64,000 bases of DNA from Botryococcus braunii. Its lineage: Eukaryota; Chlorophyta; Trebouxiophyceae. A program made the translations under genes and the position numbers. Shown piece after piece: positions 51,261-64,000 of this stretch; the first letter of the stretch is position 1, and every line of letters starts with the position of its first letter. The notes beneath the pieces were generated by a model. It made no database searches, was not told the origin of the DNA, and worked only from the letters and a program-made list of their open reading frames with translations. The stretch covers positions 63,134-127,133 of the forward strand of contig KV908397.1 in assembly GCA_002005505.1 (NCBI GenBank). Reading direction: 5' to 3'.

Positions 51261-52575
51261 GTGGCATAGATACACCTGGAAACACAAGTGGTTACTGGAT
51301 TGTAACCAAGAGTTCAGTGATTGAGTGAATCACTGGGATACAGAACGTTCCGTGGACGGAACTGGCGTGCGACGTTTCCTCTATTCTGCTCTTCTACACA
51401 ACACTGTGTGTCGCTTGAAGAAGGCCTTGTACGGGCTGAAACAAGCACCCAGGGCATGGCATAAGACCCTGAATGAGAAGCTGCATACCATGGGATATGA
51501 GGTGTGTCAGAGTGATGCGGGTGTCTATGTGAAGTGCTCAGTAGATGGAGGAAAGTCCTTTGTGCTAATCTATGTAGATGATTTGCTGATAGTTTCCAAG
51601 GGCATGGGAGAGATTGAGAGAGTGAAAGGATTGCTCAAGCAAGAATTCACCATTCATGATTTGGGAGAGGTGAAGGATTTCTTGGGCTGCCAAGTAATGA
51701 GAGACAGGGATAAAGGCCTCATTTCATTGAGCTGGATCCCTAAGATTGATGCTCTAGTAGAGAAATTTGGGCTGGATCTGGAGTCTTTGGGGCCTGACAC
51801 TCCAACGACTAAAGATTTTGTAGCCACCCAGAGGCCTATGTCTAAAGACAACAGTGACAGCATTGGTGCTGGGAGCATTTTGCCTCCAAGACACCGATAC
51901 TGTGAGCTGGTTGGGTCCCTGTTGTATATTGCCAATACCACCAGGCCTGATATAGCTCAAGCTGTGGGGGTACTCTCTCGTTATAGGATTAATCCTACCA
52001 CAGCACACGGGAATGAAGCCATCCGGGTGCTGAAATATCTTAAGGGAACGAGAGAGCTGGCTCTGATTCTTGGAGGGAAGGATACAGAATTAGAAGGCTT
52101 TGTAGATGCTGATTATGGTGGAGATCAAGATCATCGCTTCTCCACTACAGGTTATGTCATCCGCGTGTTTGGAGGGGCTGTAGTTTGGGGAAGCAAGAAG
52201 CAGTCTGCAGTGGCCACTTCCACTGTAGAAGCTGAGTTCATGGCAGCAAGTGCAGCTGTCAAGGAGGCTAATTGGGTGAAGGGCTTCCTCAAGGAAATTG
52301 GCATTTCCCCGTGGACAGTCAAGATTCACTGTGATAATCAGGGATGTATCAATCATCTCAGAAATCCAGTGTTCTCAAAGCACACTAAGCATATTGCAAT
52401 CAGCTTCCACTTTGCTCGCGAAGCTATTGCATTGGGTCAGGCTGATGTGAAATACGTTCCCTCAGCCAAGACTGTAGCAGACATCTTCACCAAGCCTTTA
52501 ACAAGGCAGATATTTCAAGGACATCGTGAGGCTCTTGGTTTGGCCAAGTTTTTGTGAGGAAAAGGCAAGGGGAAG

Positions 52576-53305
52576 TGTTATAATAGTGAAAGAACATTTG
52601 GTGCCTTTCCCTCAGAAGAGTAATAGTGGCCAGATCAGCTCGTATTAACTAGCGGGAACATTCATTAGAATGAGTAATAGGTGGCAGAACCTAGGAGTTC
52701 TGCCAGAACCAATCTAGACCAGTTTCACGTAGATTAGGGAGAATGAGGTAATTGGACACGGTTTGCTAGAAAGATTATATGTCGCTGGCTCGACGGGATG
52801 AGGCACTTGATTGGGACTACAAAAGCACTTCGGGTGTTTGTCGTTCAACTGTTGCCAGTCAAGTCACTTCACACACAGTCGCCACTGCTTGTTATTCGAC
52901 ACACAACAAGAGTGCCGCCGGACTAAACACCCTCGTGCCGGGTCATACAGGTAAACTGATGTCATAGCATTAATTCTACAAGAACAATGGATTAGGAAAG
53001 GGTCTAGATAGTGTGTATTAGGTAAGTGCTAATGTTTAAGCTCATCGGACATTGGTAATGCAGACTATCGGTAATTACGTAGATGGAGTAGTTTGAATTA
53101 CTGAGTGATGAGAGAGAGCAATAAGCATTGTAACACTTGATTGGGACTACAAAAGCACTTCGGGTGTTTGTCGTTCAACTGTTGCCACTCAAGTCACTTC
53201 ACACACAGTCGCCACTGCTTGTTATTCGACACACAACAAGAGTGCCGCCGGACTAAACACCCTCGTGCCGGGTCATACAGGAAACGCCACGCTCAGAATT
53301 GTTCA
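52576..53305 (+). repeat. 3' LTR of the Copia element (730 bp)
   Basis: Internal 147-bp direct repeats at 52804-52950 and 53134-53280. The first is followed by GTAAACTG, the second by GAAACGCC. Followed by the target duplication 53306-53310. Confidence 0.95.
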
Positions 53306-53426
53306 AATTTAGAGGGGATTTTTGAGTGGGGCTACGTTGGTGTCCTATCTGAATGGTGTAGGGGAGCAAACATTCTAAGGGAAATGGAACTATTGACCAG
53401 GGGCTTTTTAACACATTTCGGTGCAG

Positions 53427-55092
53427 GATCTCATGGAAAGATCTTCCCCAAGAGGTTTGGACTATAGTATTATCCTTTTTGGGCCCTTGCGACATCAGGA
53501 TAGCACGCCTCGTCTCTACGACCTTGCGCTCGGCTTCCATACCATGCATAGAAACGCTGGACGTCCGCTATAGTCGTCATTCTAATCCAGATCGTGTGTC
53601 TGAATATGCAAAACTGCGGAAAATACTTGGAGTTCTCTCAAAGGTTACCGACCTGAACCTCAGCATCTGGCTTCCTCGGCATTCCAATTTACTGGAGCCC
53701 CCAGCAGAGGGCCCAGCGGTCGTTCCACTACTCGACACTCTCCAGGTGCATTTCGACCGGCAGGTGCATTTCGGTTTGAACGCAGAGGGAGCGCTACATG
53801 TGCTTGCTGTGAAACTCGAGTCGGCGACCAAACTCAAATCGCTTGGGATTTATGATGTCGGAGGGGTTTTGGGGCCTCCCAGCAAGGAGGATTTGGCTCT
53901 CGCCGTTGGTAACTGCCGCGTTCTGCAGAACCTCGATATCTCTTTCACAGATTTTTCAGACAATGATGACATATTGTACAGAGCCCAAGTCGGTCGTACA
54001 CTTGCGGCGTACCTGGGCACGAATCTGTGTTCGCTTTGCATAACACCTGCTGACTTCGAGTTTTTCGAGCATTTACTACCCCTTGCGTCTACCCTGCCTT
54101 GCTTGCAGAATCTCCGGCATGTGAATGTCGATAATATAACACGAGGCGTTGCACCCCTCACGCAGCTCACGGCACTCAGTGTGCAGAACACTGGCGTATG
54201 GGTCGAGGCTTTGACTCCGCTCTCCAACCTGTATTCCTTAGAGGAGTTCGAGCTGTACTGTGGGCCCTCACCCCCGGCAGATTGCAATCTCCCCTTCGAG
54301 GACCTACAACACGTGATTCAGCCCATGACCAAGCTGCGATATATTAGGCTTGACCAAGTCATTTTGGACCCTGCCGGGGATATGGAAGTGATGGGACTGC
54401 GCAATCTTTTGGAACAGCAAACCTCAGTCACTCGGCTTGCTTTCACACGTGACGTCGATGTGGCAGCCTGTATTGCCCATGCACCTGGCTTCTCACGATT
54501 GCGAGCCCTCTCCTTGTCATTGTCAGATAGAGCCCTCCAGGATTTGTGGGGTTTGAGACAGCTCGCCAACTCGTGGGCGAGCCTTGAGCATCTCAGTTTG
54601 ACGTGTCCAATCCGTACATGCCTGGTGTTTGTAGAGCACCTGAAACACATGCCGCAATTAACAAGTCTGCAACTGATGGCTGCGGGTGTACTTGTACCCG
54701 AATCGGACATGTCTGCCCGCTTCCTGACAGGAGTTCGGCAGCTGAAGGAACTACGTTTATACAAGGTGCTCTGTCGGAATGGCTGGGCTTCTGATGTGAA
54801 TTATATCACAGCACTGACTGGCTTGACATCGTTGGGACTCACGGGATCATGGAAAACTGGAAGTGAGGGTGCCCGTCCCAGGGGCGTGCCTACCCCGTAT
54901 CCCCCACAGTTCAACCAACAGCCTCTGACCAGCGCAGACCTTCAGCCATTGATGGCACTCACCAAGCTGCGGACATTGACGTTACTAGGCGATTGGCAGC
55001 CGGCCAGTGCCGCTGAGTTTTTGGGCAACTTGAAGGAACAATGGTTCCAGATGGGTCTCCCCTTGCCTGTATGCATTTTTAAAATAAACTAG
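53427..55092 (+). CDS. F-box / leucine-rich-repeat protein (copy 2)
   Basis: Same exon as 38337-39993, with an acceptor ttcggtgcag and an F-box-like start (WKDLPQEVWTIVLSFLG). It is 555 codons including the stop and has three inserted residues (TDF before SDNDD). The Copia element, inserted about 0.1 kb upstream of this exon, separates it from the left part of its block at 43310-43810, so any upstream exon or promoter located there now lies 9.5 kb away. The reading frame itself is undamaged, which fits a young duplication. SCF-receptor role inferred from the family only. Confidence 0.72.
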
Positions 55093-56466
<1,374 letters not shown>

Positions 56467-56593
56467 CCACCCCTTACCCTTGTTGATGGACACGCAGCAT
56501 CATCTTCCAATGACCGTTTCATTTTCGTTGTACGTTACACTTGATAAAAAGTTTTCCACTTGTTACACTGACTCGTTTCACTTACATCTTAGA

Positions 56594-57085
56594 TGTGGTC
56601 TGGATGAAATCGTGTCCCGTCTTGAGAAAGTGGAACAGACGCTGGCCCGCTTTTCAGCCGCAACCGACTTAGCCCATCAGCAACAGCGGCGCTTCTGGGG
56701 TGTATTTGGGCTCGGAGGTTGATGCTTGGGATACTTGGTCTGCCATGCTCCCATTTTCAGACACAGGGGTTTCGCACTTCAGCCACAGTGGTGGCTGCTG
56801 TGGGCAGGGCAATCGAACGAGAAGACTAATCAGGGTCAGAGAATAACCCTCCTTATAGGACTTATACTCATTTGTGTTGCAGAGCCTTAGTTTTGAAAGG
56901 GCTATGCCTCTTCTTGCATTTGAAATAACCTCGGAACTGATCAAGTCAGAATAACCGCAAGTGACGAAAGCTGCTGGATCTGCTTTCGTCTTGCATGGCT
57001 GTAATATTTGTCCAACCGCATGAGTATGGCAAAGGGCTAAAAATGTTTGGGAGAGGGCTGGAATGCATGTGACAAAAGTCGTGTA
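56594..57085 (+). pseudogene. Orphan last exon of the OPA3-like gene (block O copy 2, left part)
   Basis: 56594-56722 repeats OPA3 exon 4 (DEIVSRLEKVEQTLARF...GVFGLGG, stop TGA) with V to I and H to Q changes, followed by the same 3' flank as 29313-29676. Exons 1-3 are not present upstream, so the copy cannot encode the protein. Confidence 0.85.
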
Positions 57086-57781
57086 CCGTATCGGCGGTAT
57101 ATAGAATATTAAATTAAATTAAAATCGAAGCGCCTGAAACTTCCCAAGAAATTGATTTTCGGCGACGGTAACACTGGGTACTTTCATGAGACCTTAGGCA
57201 AAACCCTACAACTTTGGCACGTTCTTTCGACCACATAAACATGCAATGTCACTTGAAACTCAATGACTGTGAATGTACACAAGCAATGGTTCCAGAAGCT
57301 AATTTTGCTTTACAAGAAGGCTGCATGCTTACAATGTTACAGGACCTCAAAGTGGGCACTTTTCGACTGATCTGACATGGCTGAGACAAACCTCGACATC
57401 GACTTAGGCTCCAGACGCCGATCGAAGATCGGGCGACCCAAAAAAATTTTAAGTGCCCAGAGAATCCTGCCGGTACGATCAACTCCGTCCAAGCCACCTT
57501 GGACAGAGCCGATTCAAACTAAGCACACCTACCGAACCAATTATGAAAGAATTTAGACTATAAGTATCCACAATTGCAAACAGGTTGTGGTTGCACGCCA
57601 TATCAGGCCTGAACTGGCGGGATCGGATCGCCTTAGGCACCTAGCCATGATCAGCTTGGACGTCGCGGAATACTCACAATACCTTCTAAGTTTCAACATA
57701 GAGAATCTTAACAGGAATTCAAGGTTAAAACTGAAAACAAAGTTGTATCTTCTTTCTGAACGCAGAGTTCTGTGAAGGGAC

Positions 57782-59123
57782 ATGTCGCAATCAGCGACAC
57801 CCACAATACAAGCACAGACTAATATATTTGAAAATGGAAAGGCGCTCTTAAAGTTTATCACAGAAAACAATGATAGGAAAGTACATGTCAAAACGTATGT
57901 TGCTGAGATGGCCCACAGTAAGGCAACCCAGTTAGGCTTGAGTTGCTCAGTGAACGTGGACACGTTACGCCAAAGATTGGAGACCTTCAAATTCCAATAC
58001 ACGAAGACTGTGAGACGCAAGAGTGCCATGCAATCAGCGCCACAGGAGGGAATTCTGCTGGACACCCATGTCTTTCATCTCATAAGTTGGCAACCTAAAG
58101 CGCCCATCGCATCCAAAGTTCCAACAGAGAAAGAAAATGTTCCACCTCCAGGTGACAACCCGCGGCCCTGCAGCAATGGGAATGATGAACACATAGCACC
58201 ACTCCATTGACTCGTGTTGATCGCAGGTGAAAGCATCATGGGCCGCCGAAAAAGACCACTTGAAGTGCTGCAAGGGGAAACCAACAGCAGGAATATGGTC
58301 AAAAACATGAGACGAGAGAAAACGATCTTGCGAGCGAAACTCAATACCCAAAGGTGCCTATTGGAGGAAATCAACCAAGACCATCAGCAAATGGTGCGTT
58401 TATGTTCTCATGCCCCACACAAAGCTAATGTAGTTTTACATACTTGAAGCCCACAGACATGCTTTGCAGGATAGCATAAAACATGAACTTGAAGCATCGA
58501 AAGAGAAGGAGACTGAAGTAAACACCAAGACTGAAGTAGAAAAGCGCTTCAGCCCGGCAGAATTGGAGTCCTTTCCGGACATGCCCCCCTCTAACAACAT
58601 TTCAGAAGGGATTCTTGGCATGACCAAGTCAGCCCACAGGAAAGCTCCCAACACAGACACGAGGAGCATAAATGGAAAAATCTTGTGGAGACCTAATGAC
58701 GTTGCTGCCGATGTTGCCGCCATGCCTCCCGACGAGCGCGCCAAGGTCCTGCAATATGCTGTGAAGGAGGCAAGGTCCCTCAGCTCCTTCACAGACAACC
58801 GCAGAGAAATGGCGAGCCTGAAATACAGTCATTTTGAATGCCAGCAAGCAGAGGCACGCAAGAAAGAAGAGGCCCGCCGGGAACGCACCCAAGCGTTGCA
58901 GGCCATGCAGCCCGCACGAACCAAGCAAGAAGTTGATACCCTCATGGAGCAGACGGGTGCTGCCCAGATCCTGCGCACGCACCTCAAAGCCCTGATGGCT
59001 CACGAGGGCACCAAATTGGCGGGCATAAGGCTCAAGGACGCCGGGGGAGGGTCAAAAGCTGCATACTATAAGCTTTACATGGACTGCCTGGACCGCATGG
59101 AGGCGTCAGATGACAGAGTTTGA
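57782..59123 (+). CDS. Unknown protein encoded within the inverted-repeat element, 3 exons
   Basis: Exons 57782-58151, 58227-58393 and 58470-59123 (stop TGA), with donors CCAG|GTGACA and ATG|GTGCGT, acceptors cgcag and tttgcag, and matching phases; about 396 codons. The N-terminal part (ENGKALLKFITENN...LETFKFQYTKTVRRK) could be a helical DNA-binding region. MGRRKRP looks like a nuclear localisation signal. A charged coiled coil (HELEASKEKETEV, later RKKEEARRERTQALQAM) and an amphipathic C-terminal segment (LWRPNDVAADVAAMPPDERAKVLQYAVKEARSL) follow. I do not recognise the family and see no catalytic triad. It could be a divergent transposase, an accessory protein of the element or captured host cargo. 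Confidence 0.55.
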
Positions 59124-60964
59124 AGGCCTAAGTGTTGATTACTGTAATTAGATTGCCCCAAGATGCCTAATGACCATTTTCCACCGCATGCTGGCCTGAG
59201 GGGAAATGTAAGGTGTTCAACGCATGAACTCTTGACTGCATAGTAATTGTCCAATGCAACGGCTTAAAATCTTTTGCATAATGTGGAAAAATAGTATTGA
59301 ACACGAAAACATGCACAAAATCGAGAGTGGAGCATTGAAGTGGCCCATGGCCGGTGGTCGATCTTTCTGTCCGCCGTCCGGATCACCCTGAAAACATTGT
59401 TATTACTTGAAAAAAGCACGTGGTTTGAAACTACAAATGACATCAAACAATTTAACGGCACCAAGTTCGAGTGCCGTGACTGAAAAATATTCGACAGTTT
59501 TGAAGAATTGTCGCACCAGCCAATTCTGGGGCTAAAACGGTCGACTTCGACCCTCCTTTCTCGCCCATAGAGAAGCCCCCCACCCTCCAAAACCAGCTGT
59601 TCTCGAAGATAAACAAACAATCTACAAAGTTGGTCTTGGGTGGTTTATGTTTTTAACCTGCCCCCTCTGGGGTGCAGGTTTTCCGGTGTCGGGGGCCGAC
59701 AGCCTTGGATGCCCGCTGGGGAGGCCTATAATGGGGACGCGCTGGTAACGCCTTGCACGCGCCAGAGATTCGAGGCAGGCATATAAGAAAGTCAAAAATT
59801 CGGTTGGCAACGGCACTGAAATAAACAGGGTTCAGCTCCGCCGAGATGCGGTGTAGCTCCGAGGTCCGGAAGCTGTCCGTAAGCCCTGTAAATCGCAAAT
59901 CTACTGTTTAAATCGGAAATCTAGCACGGAAAGATGGGATTTCGCGGCGTGGCAGCCTGAGCGGAGGCTTTTGTACAGCCTGTGTACAGCGCTGTATTGC
60001 GGTGTATTGCAGGTAACGCTGCGCCATGCACTCGCGCTGCAAGGCGCGTAATGCTGCCACCTCTTCCACGTGACCTGGTCATGAGCTCTGCTGCTGAGGG
60101 AGCCGCGCAGATGTGCACTCCGAAAAACCGTCGACACGAACTTGCAAAGTTCAGCATACGTGATGAGGCTCAGTCAAATATGCCGTTTTAATATTTAATG
60201 ATGTGCTGAAAAGTTTTGAGGGCTGCGAGGAGTGGTTCACAGGGATACGATGGAAACTGTTTTCCACGACGAGTGCGGACATCGATGTGCCCACTTTCAA
60301 GGATTCTGACTTCGGCCATCAAGAGTGAGACATTTTTAAGACATCTTAAGGCAATGGAAGTGGTATCTGTGCAGTAAGTCCACGAGATCGCGTTTTCCGG
60401 GTGCGCCATTCGTTGAGCACCGATATCGATTTACCCACATACAAATTTCCAGAATTCTCCCAGCCACCTTAACCCTGTTGTTTTTACATTTTAATTCATT
60501 GAAAGGGTTAAATGTTCAGTAAGCTTGCAGGAAACGTTTTGCGGTTCCGCCATCCGCCGACATCTGCCTACGACTTTTTACCGTATGTTTATAGTGCTGC
60601 CTTCAACTGTGCATGCATCTGGATCACAGCTCGTCAGTTTTAGGATGGCAGAACCAGATGTGCTTGTATGATGTTTGTCTCCCCGTGCACATCTCACATA
60701 CCCTGTTCGCATCCCAACCTAATTTCGCCTGCAGAGCTTTTCCGCACTGGACTGCGCCTGCCATCTGCAGGGATTTACTATCAGTCTCAGGCCCCCAGTG
60801 CCCCAATCGTCACGTGTCGACAGCCGACGAGCTGCAGGTGTAAAAAATATATGGATCTGGCAAAATCATGCGTGAAAGGGAAGAGAACAAGAAAACAAAA
60901 AGATGGGAAGGAGACAAGGGGGCCCCCGGGGGGGGGGGAGGGAGAGGGTAGAGGAGAGAGGAAG

Positions 60965-61063
<99 letters not shown>

Positions 61064-61633
61064 CTGCATGATGTTTTTGTCCCCCTGCACATCTCACATA
61101 CCTCGCTCGCATCCCAACCTAGTTGCGCCTGCCAGCCTTTTCGGCCTTCCATTGCGCCTGCCTTTTGCCGGAATTGGGGGCAGGTTCCGCTGATCCGCCT
61201 AAAGGGATGGCCCTATGTTTTTGGCTTGCAGCGGTCGCTACAACTCGCCAAAGTTGAGCAAATCGAACCGCCGCGATTGTACCGGCTCGTGAAAGTACCC
61301 AGTAACACTAATTAAAAACCCCCTGGCCGAGAATGTCGGCAGTAAGTTGTGAAATATCCGGCTGAGACGGCCGATCGTCTTCGTCTGGCAAGCTGGGCTG
61401 TCTCATCGGCAAAAACTGGCCTGTCTCTTCGTCTGGATCGGCTGAGATGGCCGATCCAGACGAAGGGACAGCCCAGCTTTTGCCTGTTATTTTCGCCAAA
61501 CGGATGTTGCAACATATTTAGGAACCACCCCGAAAGTCGTGATCGAGATTGTAAGTTGATTAAAACTACTTGAGAAAGGCAAAAATCGGCTTGTAACAAA
61601 TTATAGTTTAAACAATATATACCGCCGATACGG
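59124..61633. other. Right half of the inverted-repeat element
   Basis: No supported gene. Direct repeats 60662-60770 and 61064-61175 (atgtttgtccccc.tgcacatctcacata..., catcccaacct) flank a GA array (60969-61060). A strong hairpin (61427-61442 with 61450-61465, extended by 61390-61402 with 61467-61479) lies about 150-240 bp from the right end. Confidence 0.65.
60969..61060. repeat. (GA)n microsatellite inside the inverted-repeat element
   Basis: About 46 GA units between the two 110-bp direct repeats. Confidence 0.95.
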
Positions 61634-63319
<1,686 letters not shown>

Positions 63320-63340
<21 letters not shown>

Positions 63341-63870
63341 TATCGTCAACTGATCACCGCTGCCAACCCGTGTAAACAATACACTTATGCAGCCACCACT
63401 GTCATACAACAGACAGCAACACAACTCCCCTATCCTCAGTCACTCTAACATGCATTGCAACGCATGCTACGAACTCGAGCAATATCTCGGCAGAGTTATC
63501 CTGACAGGTCCTTTCGCGCAGTCACACAAAAATAGGACTCCAGGCGACTGCTTTGGAAATCACAACTGTCTGACGAGCCATCTGCCGAACAGCCCCTCCT
63601 AGCTCGATCACGCGTTACGCACGATCACAGATCATGGCAGAAAGGTGTACTTTATCACCACACCCTGAATATGAAGTACACTTTTCACACTCACGAGATA
63701 CGACTCATGCTATATCTCACAGTCTTATCATACACGTGTACACTCTCGATAGGATCTCTATCACAGTTCCTTGAACTTCATTGACCGAGACCTGCACTTG
63801 CATGATGGGCCATATATGAACCCCTACCTCCCATGGAGAGCTCTCTCTCTCTCCATGTCTCCTTATACAT
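63320..63870 (-). repeat. E3: E-family element, intronless homologue of E2
   Basis: On the minus strand its head (about 63870-63580) closely follows that of E2 (ccatgggaggtag, gatcctatcga, gtgtacacgtgta, gataaagtacacctttctg). The body then matches E2 exons 1, 2 and 3 (cctggagtcctat, ctgtctgttg, gctgcataagtgta, acacgggt.ggcagcg) in order with no intron at either junction. It sits at the right edge of block O copy 2; a short remnant of its tail is also present in copy 1. Confidence 0.8.
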
Positions 63871-64000
63871 ATATGGCCGCTGGGGTGACATCATCATCAA
63901 TTGCAAGGAAGGTCTTCGTGGAGCATCAGAGCGCCTTCCAGCATTTGGAAGGTGCTCCCATGCATGCGAGGAAGCTTAAGCAGTACAGGAAGATTGTTTC

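Larger units (their letters stand above)
49956..51399 (+). mobile_element. E2: 1.44-kb E-family insertion inside the Copia reverse transcriptase
   Basis: The 12-bp target duplication AACACTGTGTGT lies at 49944-49955 and 51400-51411. The head has a hairpin (TTTGAGAGAG near 49959 with CTCTCTCAA near 50020) and the GTGTACACGTGTA core (about 50270). Next come an unspliced cassette (50446-50946), a linker (50947-50973), a spliced cassette (50974-51260) and about 140 bp to the right end. No protein frame is evident. The long target duplication suits insertion by target-primed reverse transcription (inference). Confidence 0.9.
48450..52557 (+). pseudogene. Copia reverse transcriptase and RNase H, split by an insertion
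   Basis: A long variable region (48450-49500) precedes the reverse transcriptase start (HKVIPVHWIFSVKMDAHG, RFKARLVAQG). TAA at 49833-49835 interrupts it; the frame then continues [18 protein letters not shown] with a catalytic aspartate, is broken at 49955 by E2, and resumes at 51412 (LKKALYGLKQAPRAW), followed by YVDDLL (about 51571). RNase H follows (DADYGGD, STVEAEFMA, HCDNQGCI, HTKHI) and the frame ends TGA at 52555-52557, 18 nt before the 3' LTR. The host frame would be continuous across E2, so E2 arrived after the Copia element. Confidence 0.93.
43811..53305 (+). mobile_element. Complete but decayed Copia-type LTR retrotransposon
   Basis: LTRs 43811-44508 and 52576-53305 start TGTTATAATAG and end GAATTGTTCA. 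The target duplication AATTT lies at 43806-43810 and 53306-53310, and the unoccupied site is preserved at 38217-38221. The primer-binding site (44509) and polypurine tract (52558-52575) are in place. Order of domains: extra ORF, Gag with zinc knuckle, protease, integrase, reverse transcriptase, RNase H, the Copia order. It carries a frame break in gag, stops at 45472 and 49833, and insertions at 47796-48392 and 49956-51399, so it is inactive. Confidence 0.96.
57086..61633. mobile_element. 4.55-kb terminal-inverted-repeat DNA element with TA target duplication
   Basis: Ends are CCGTATCGGCGGTATATA and its exact complement (18 bp). TA flanks both sides (57084-57085, 61634-61635), and block O copy 1 shows the single, empty TA (29675-29676). 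TA targeting is typical of Tc1/mariner and some other cut-and-paste groups. Inside: one spliced gene on the plus strand (57782-59123), about 2.5 kb of mostly non-coding DNA, a pair of about 110-bp direct repeats, a GA array and a subterminal hairpin. No DDE/D transposase pattern was recognised. Confidence 0.92.

Overview
The window is nuclear DNA of a eukaryote, most likely a green-lineage alga (inference). Genes are split by GT-AG introns, there is no bacterial-style gene packing, and dinucleotide microsatellites fill introns and spacers. One gene is a CYP97C-type carotenoid hydroxylase, a family of the lutein pathway in green algae and plants. Exon coordinates below were worked out by hand from open frames, splice consensus and phase matching; no search was run.

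Layout. 0.4-1.1 kb: two probable exons of a coiled-coil (bZIP-like) protein, then about 5.7 kb with no clear gene. 7.6-20.9 kb, minus strand: a 10-exon CYP97C-like gene whose nine introns are all loaded with tandem repeats, including a 2.3-kb two-unit minisatellite in the last intron and several minisatellites that copy the splice-acceptor/exon junction beside them. 21.7-24.9 kb, plus: a multi-exon gene for an unrecognised secreted protein. 27.6-29.3 kb, plus: a four-exon OPA3-like mitochondrial protein. 31.9-33.0 kb, minus: the carboxy-terminal remnant of a non-LTR reverse transcriptase.

29-64 kb is built largely from duplicated blocks and mobile elements. Block L, carrying an F-box/leucine-rich-repeat gene, occurs at 37.7-40.9 kb and again at 43.3-56.5 kb, where a 9.5-kb Copia LTR retrotransposon interrupts it. 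Block O, carrying the last OPA3 exon and its downstream region, occurs at 29.2-31.3 kb and again at 56.6-63.3 kb, where a 4.5-kb terminal-inverted-repeat element interrupts it. In both cases the other copy keeps the empty target site, so element ends and target duplications can be read to the base. The inverted-repeat element carries a spliced gene of about 396 codons with no transposase signature that I recognise.

The most unusual feature is a family of apparently non-coding insertions, called E here (34.9-35.5, 40.9-43.2, 50.0-51.4 and 63.3-63.9 kb; 47.8-48.4 kb may be related). In three places an intron-containing exon cassette is followed, after a 26-42 nt linker beginning GTAAT and ending AG, by a second copy of the same cassette with its introns removed exactly at GT...AG. 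At 50.4-51.3 kb the two copies match over all 287 exonic bases. This is direct evidence that spliced RNA was copied back into DNA next to its source, in a repeating arrangement that I do not recognise from described elements.
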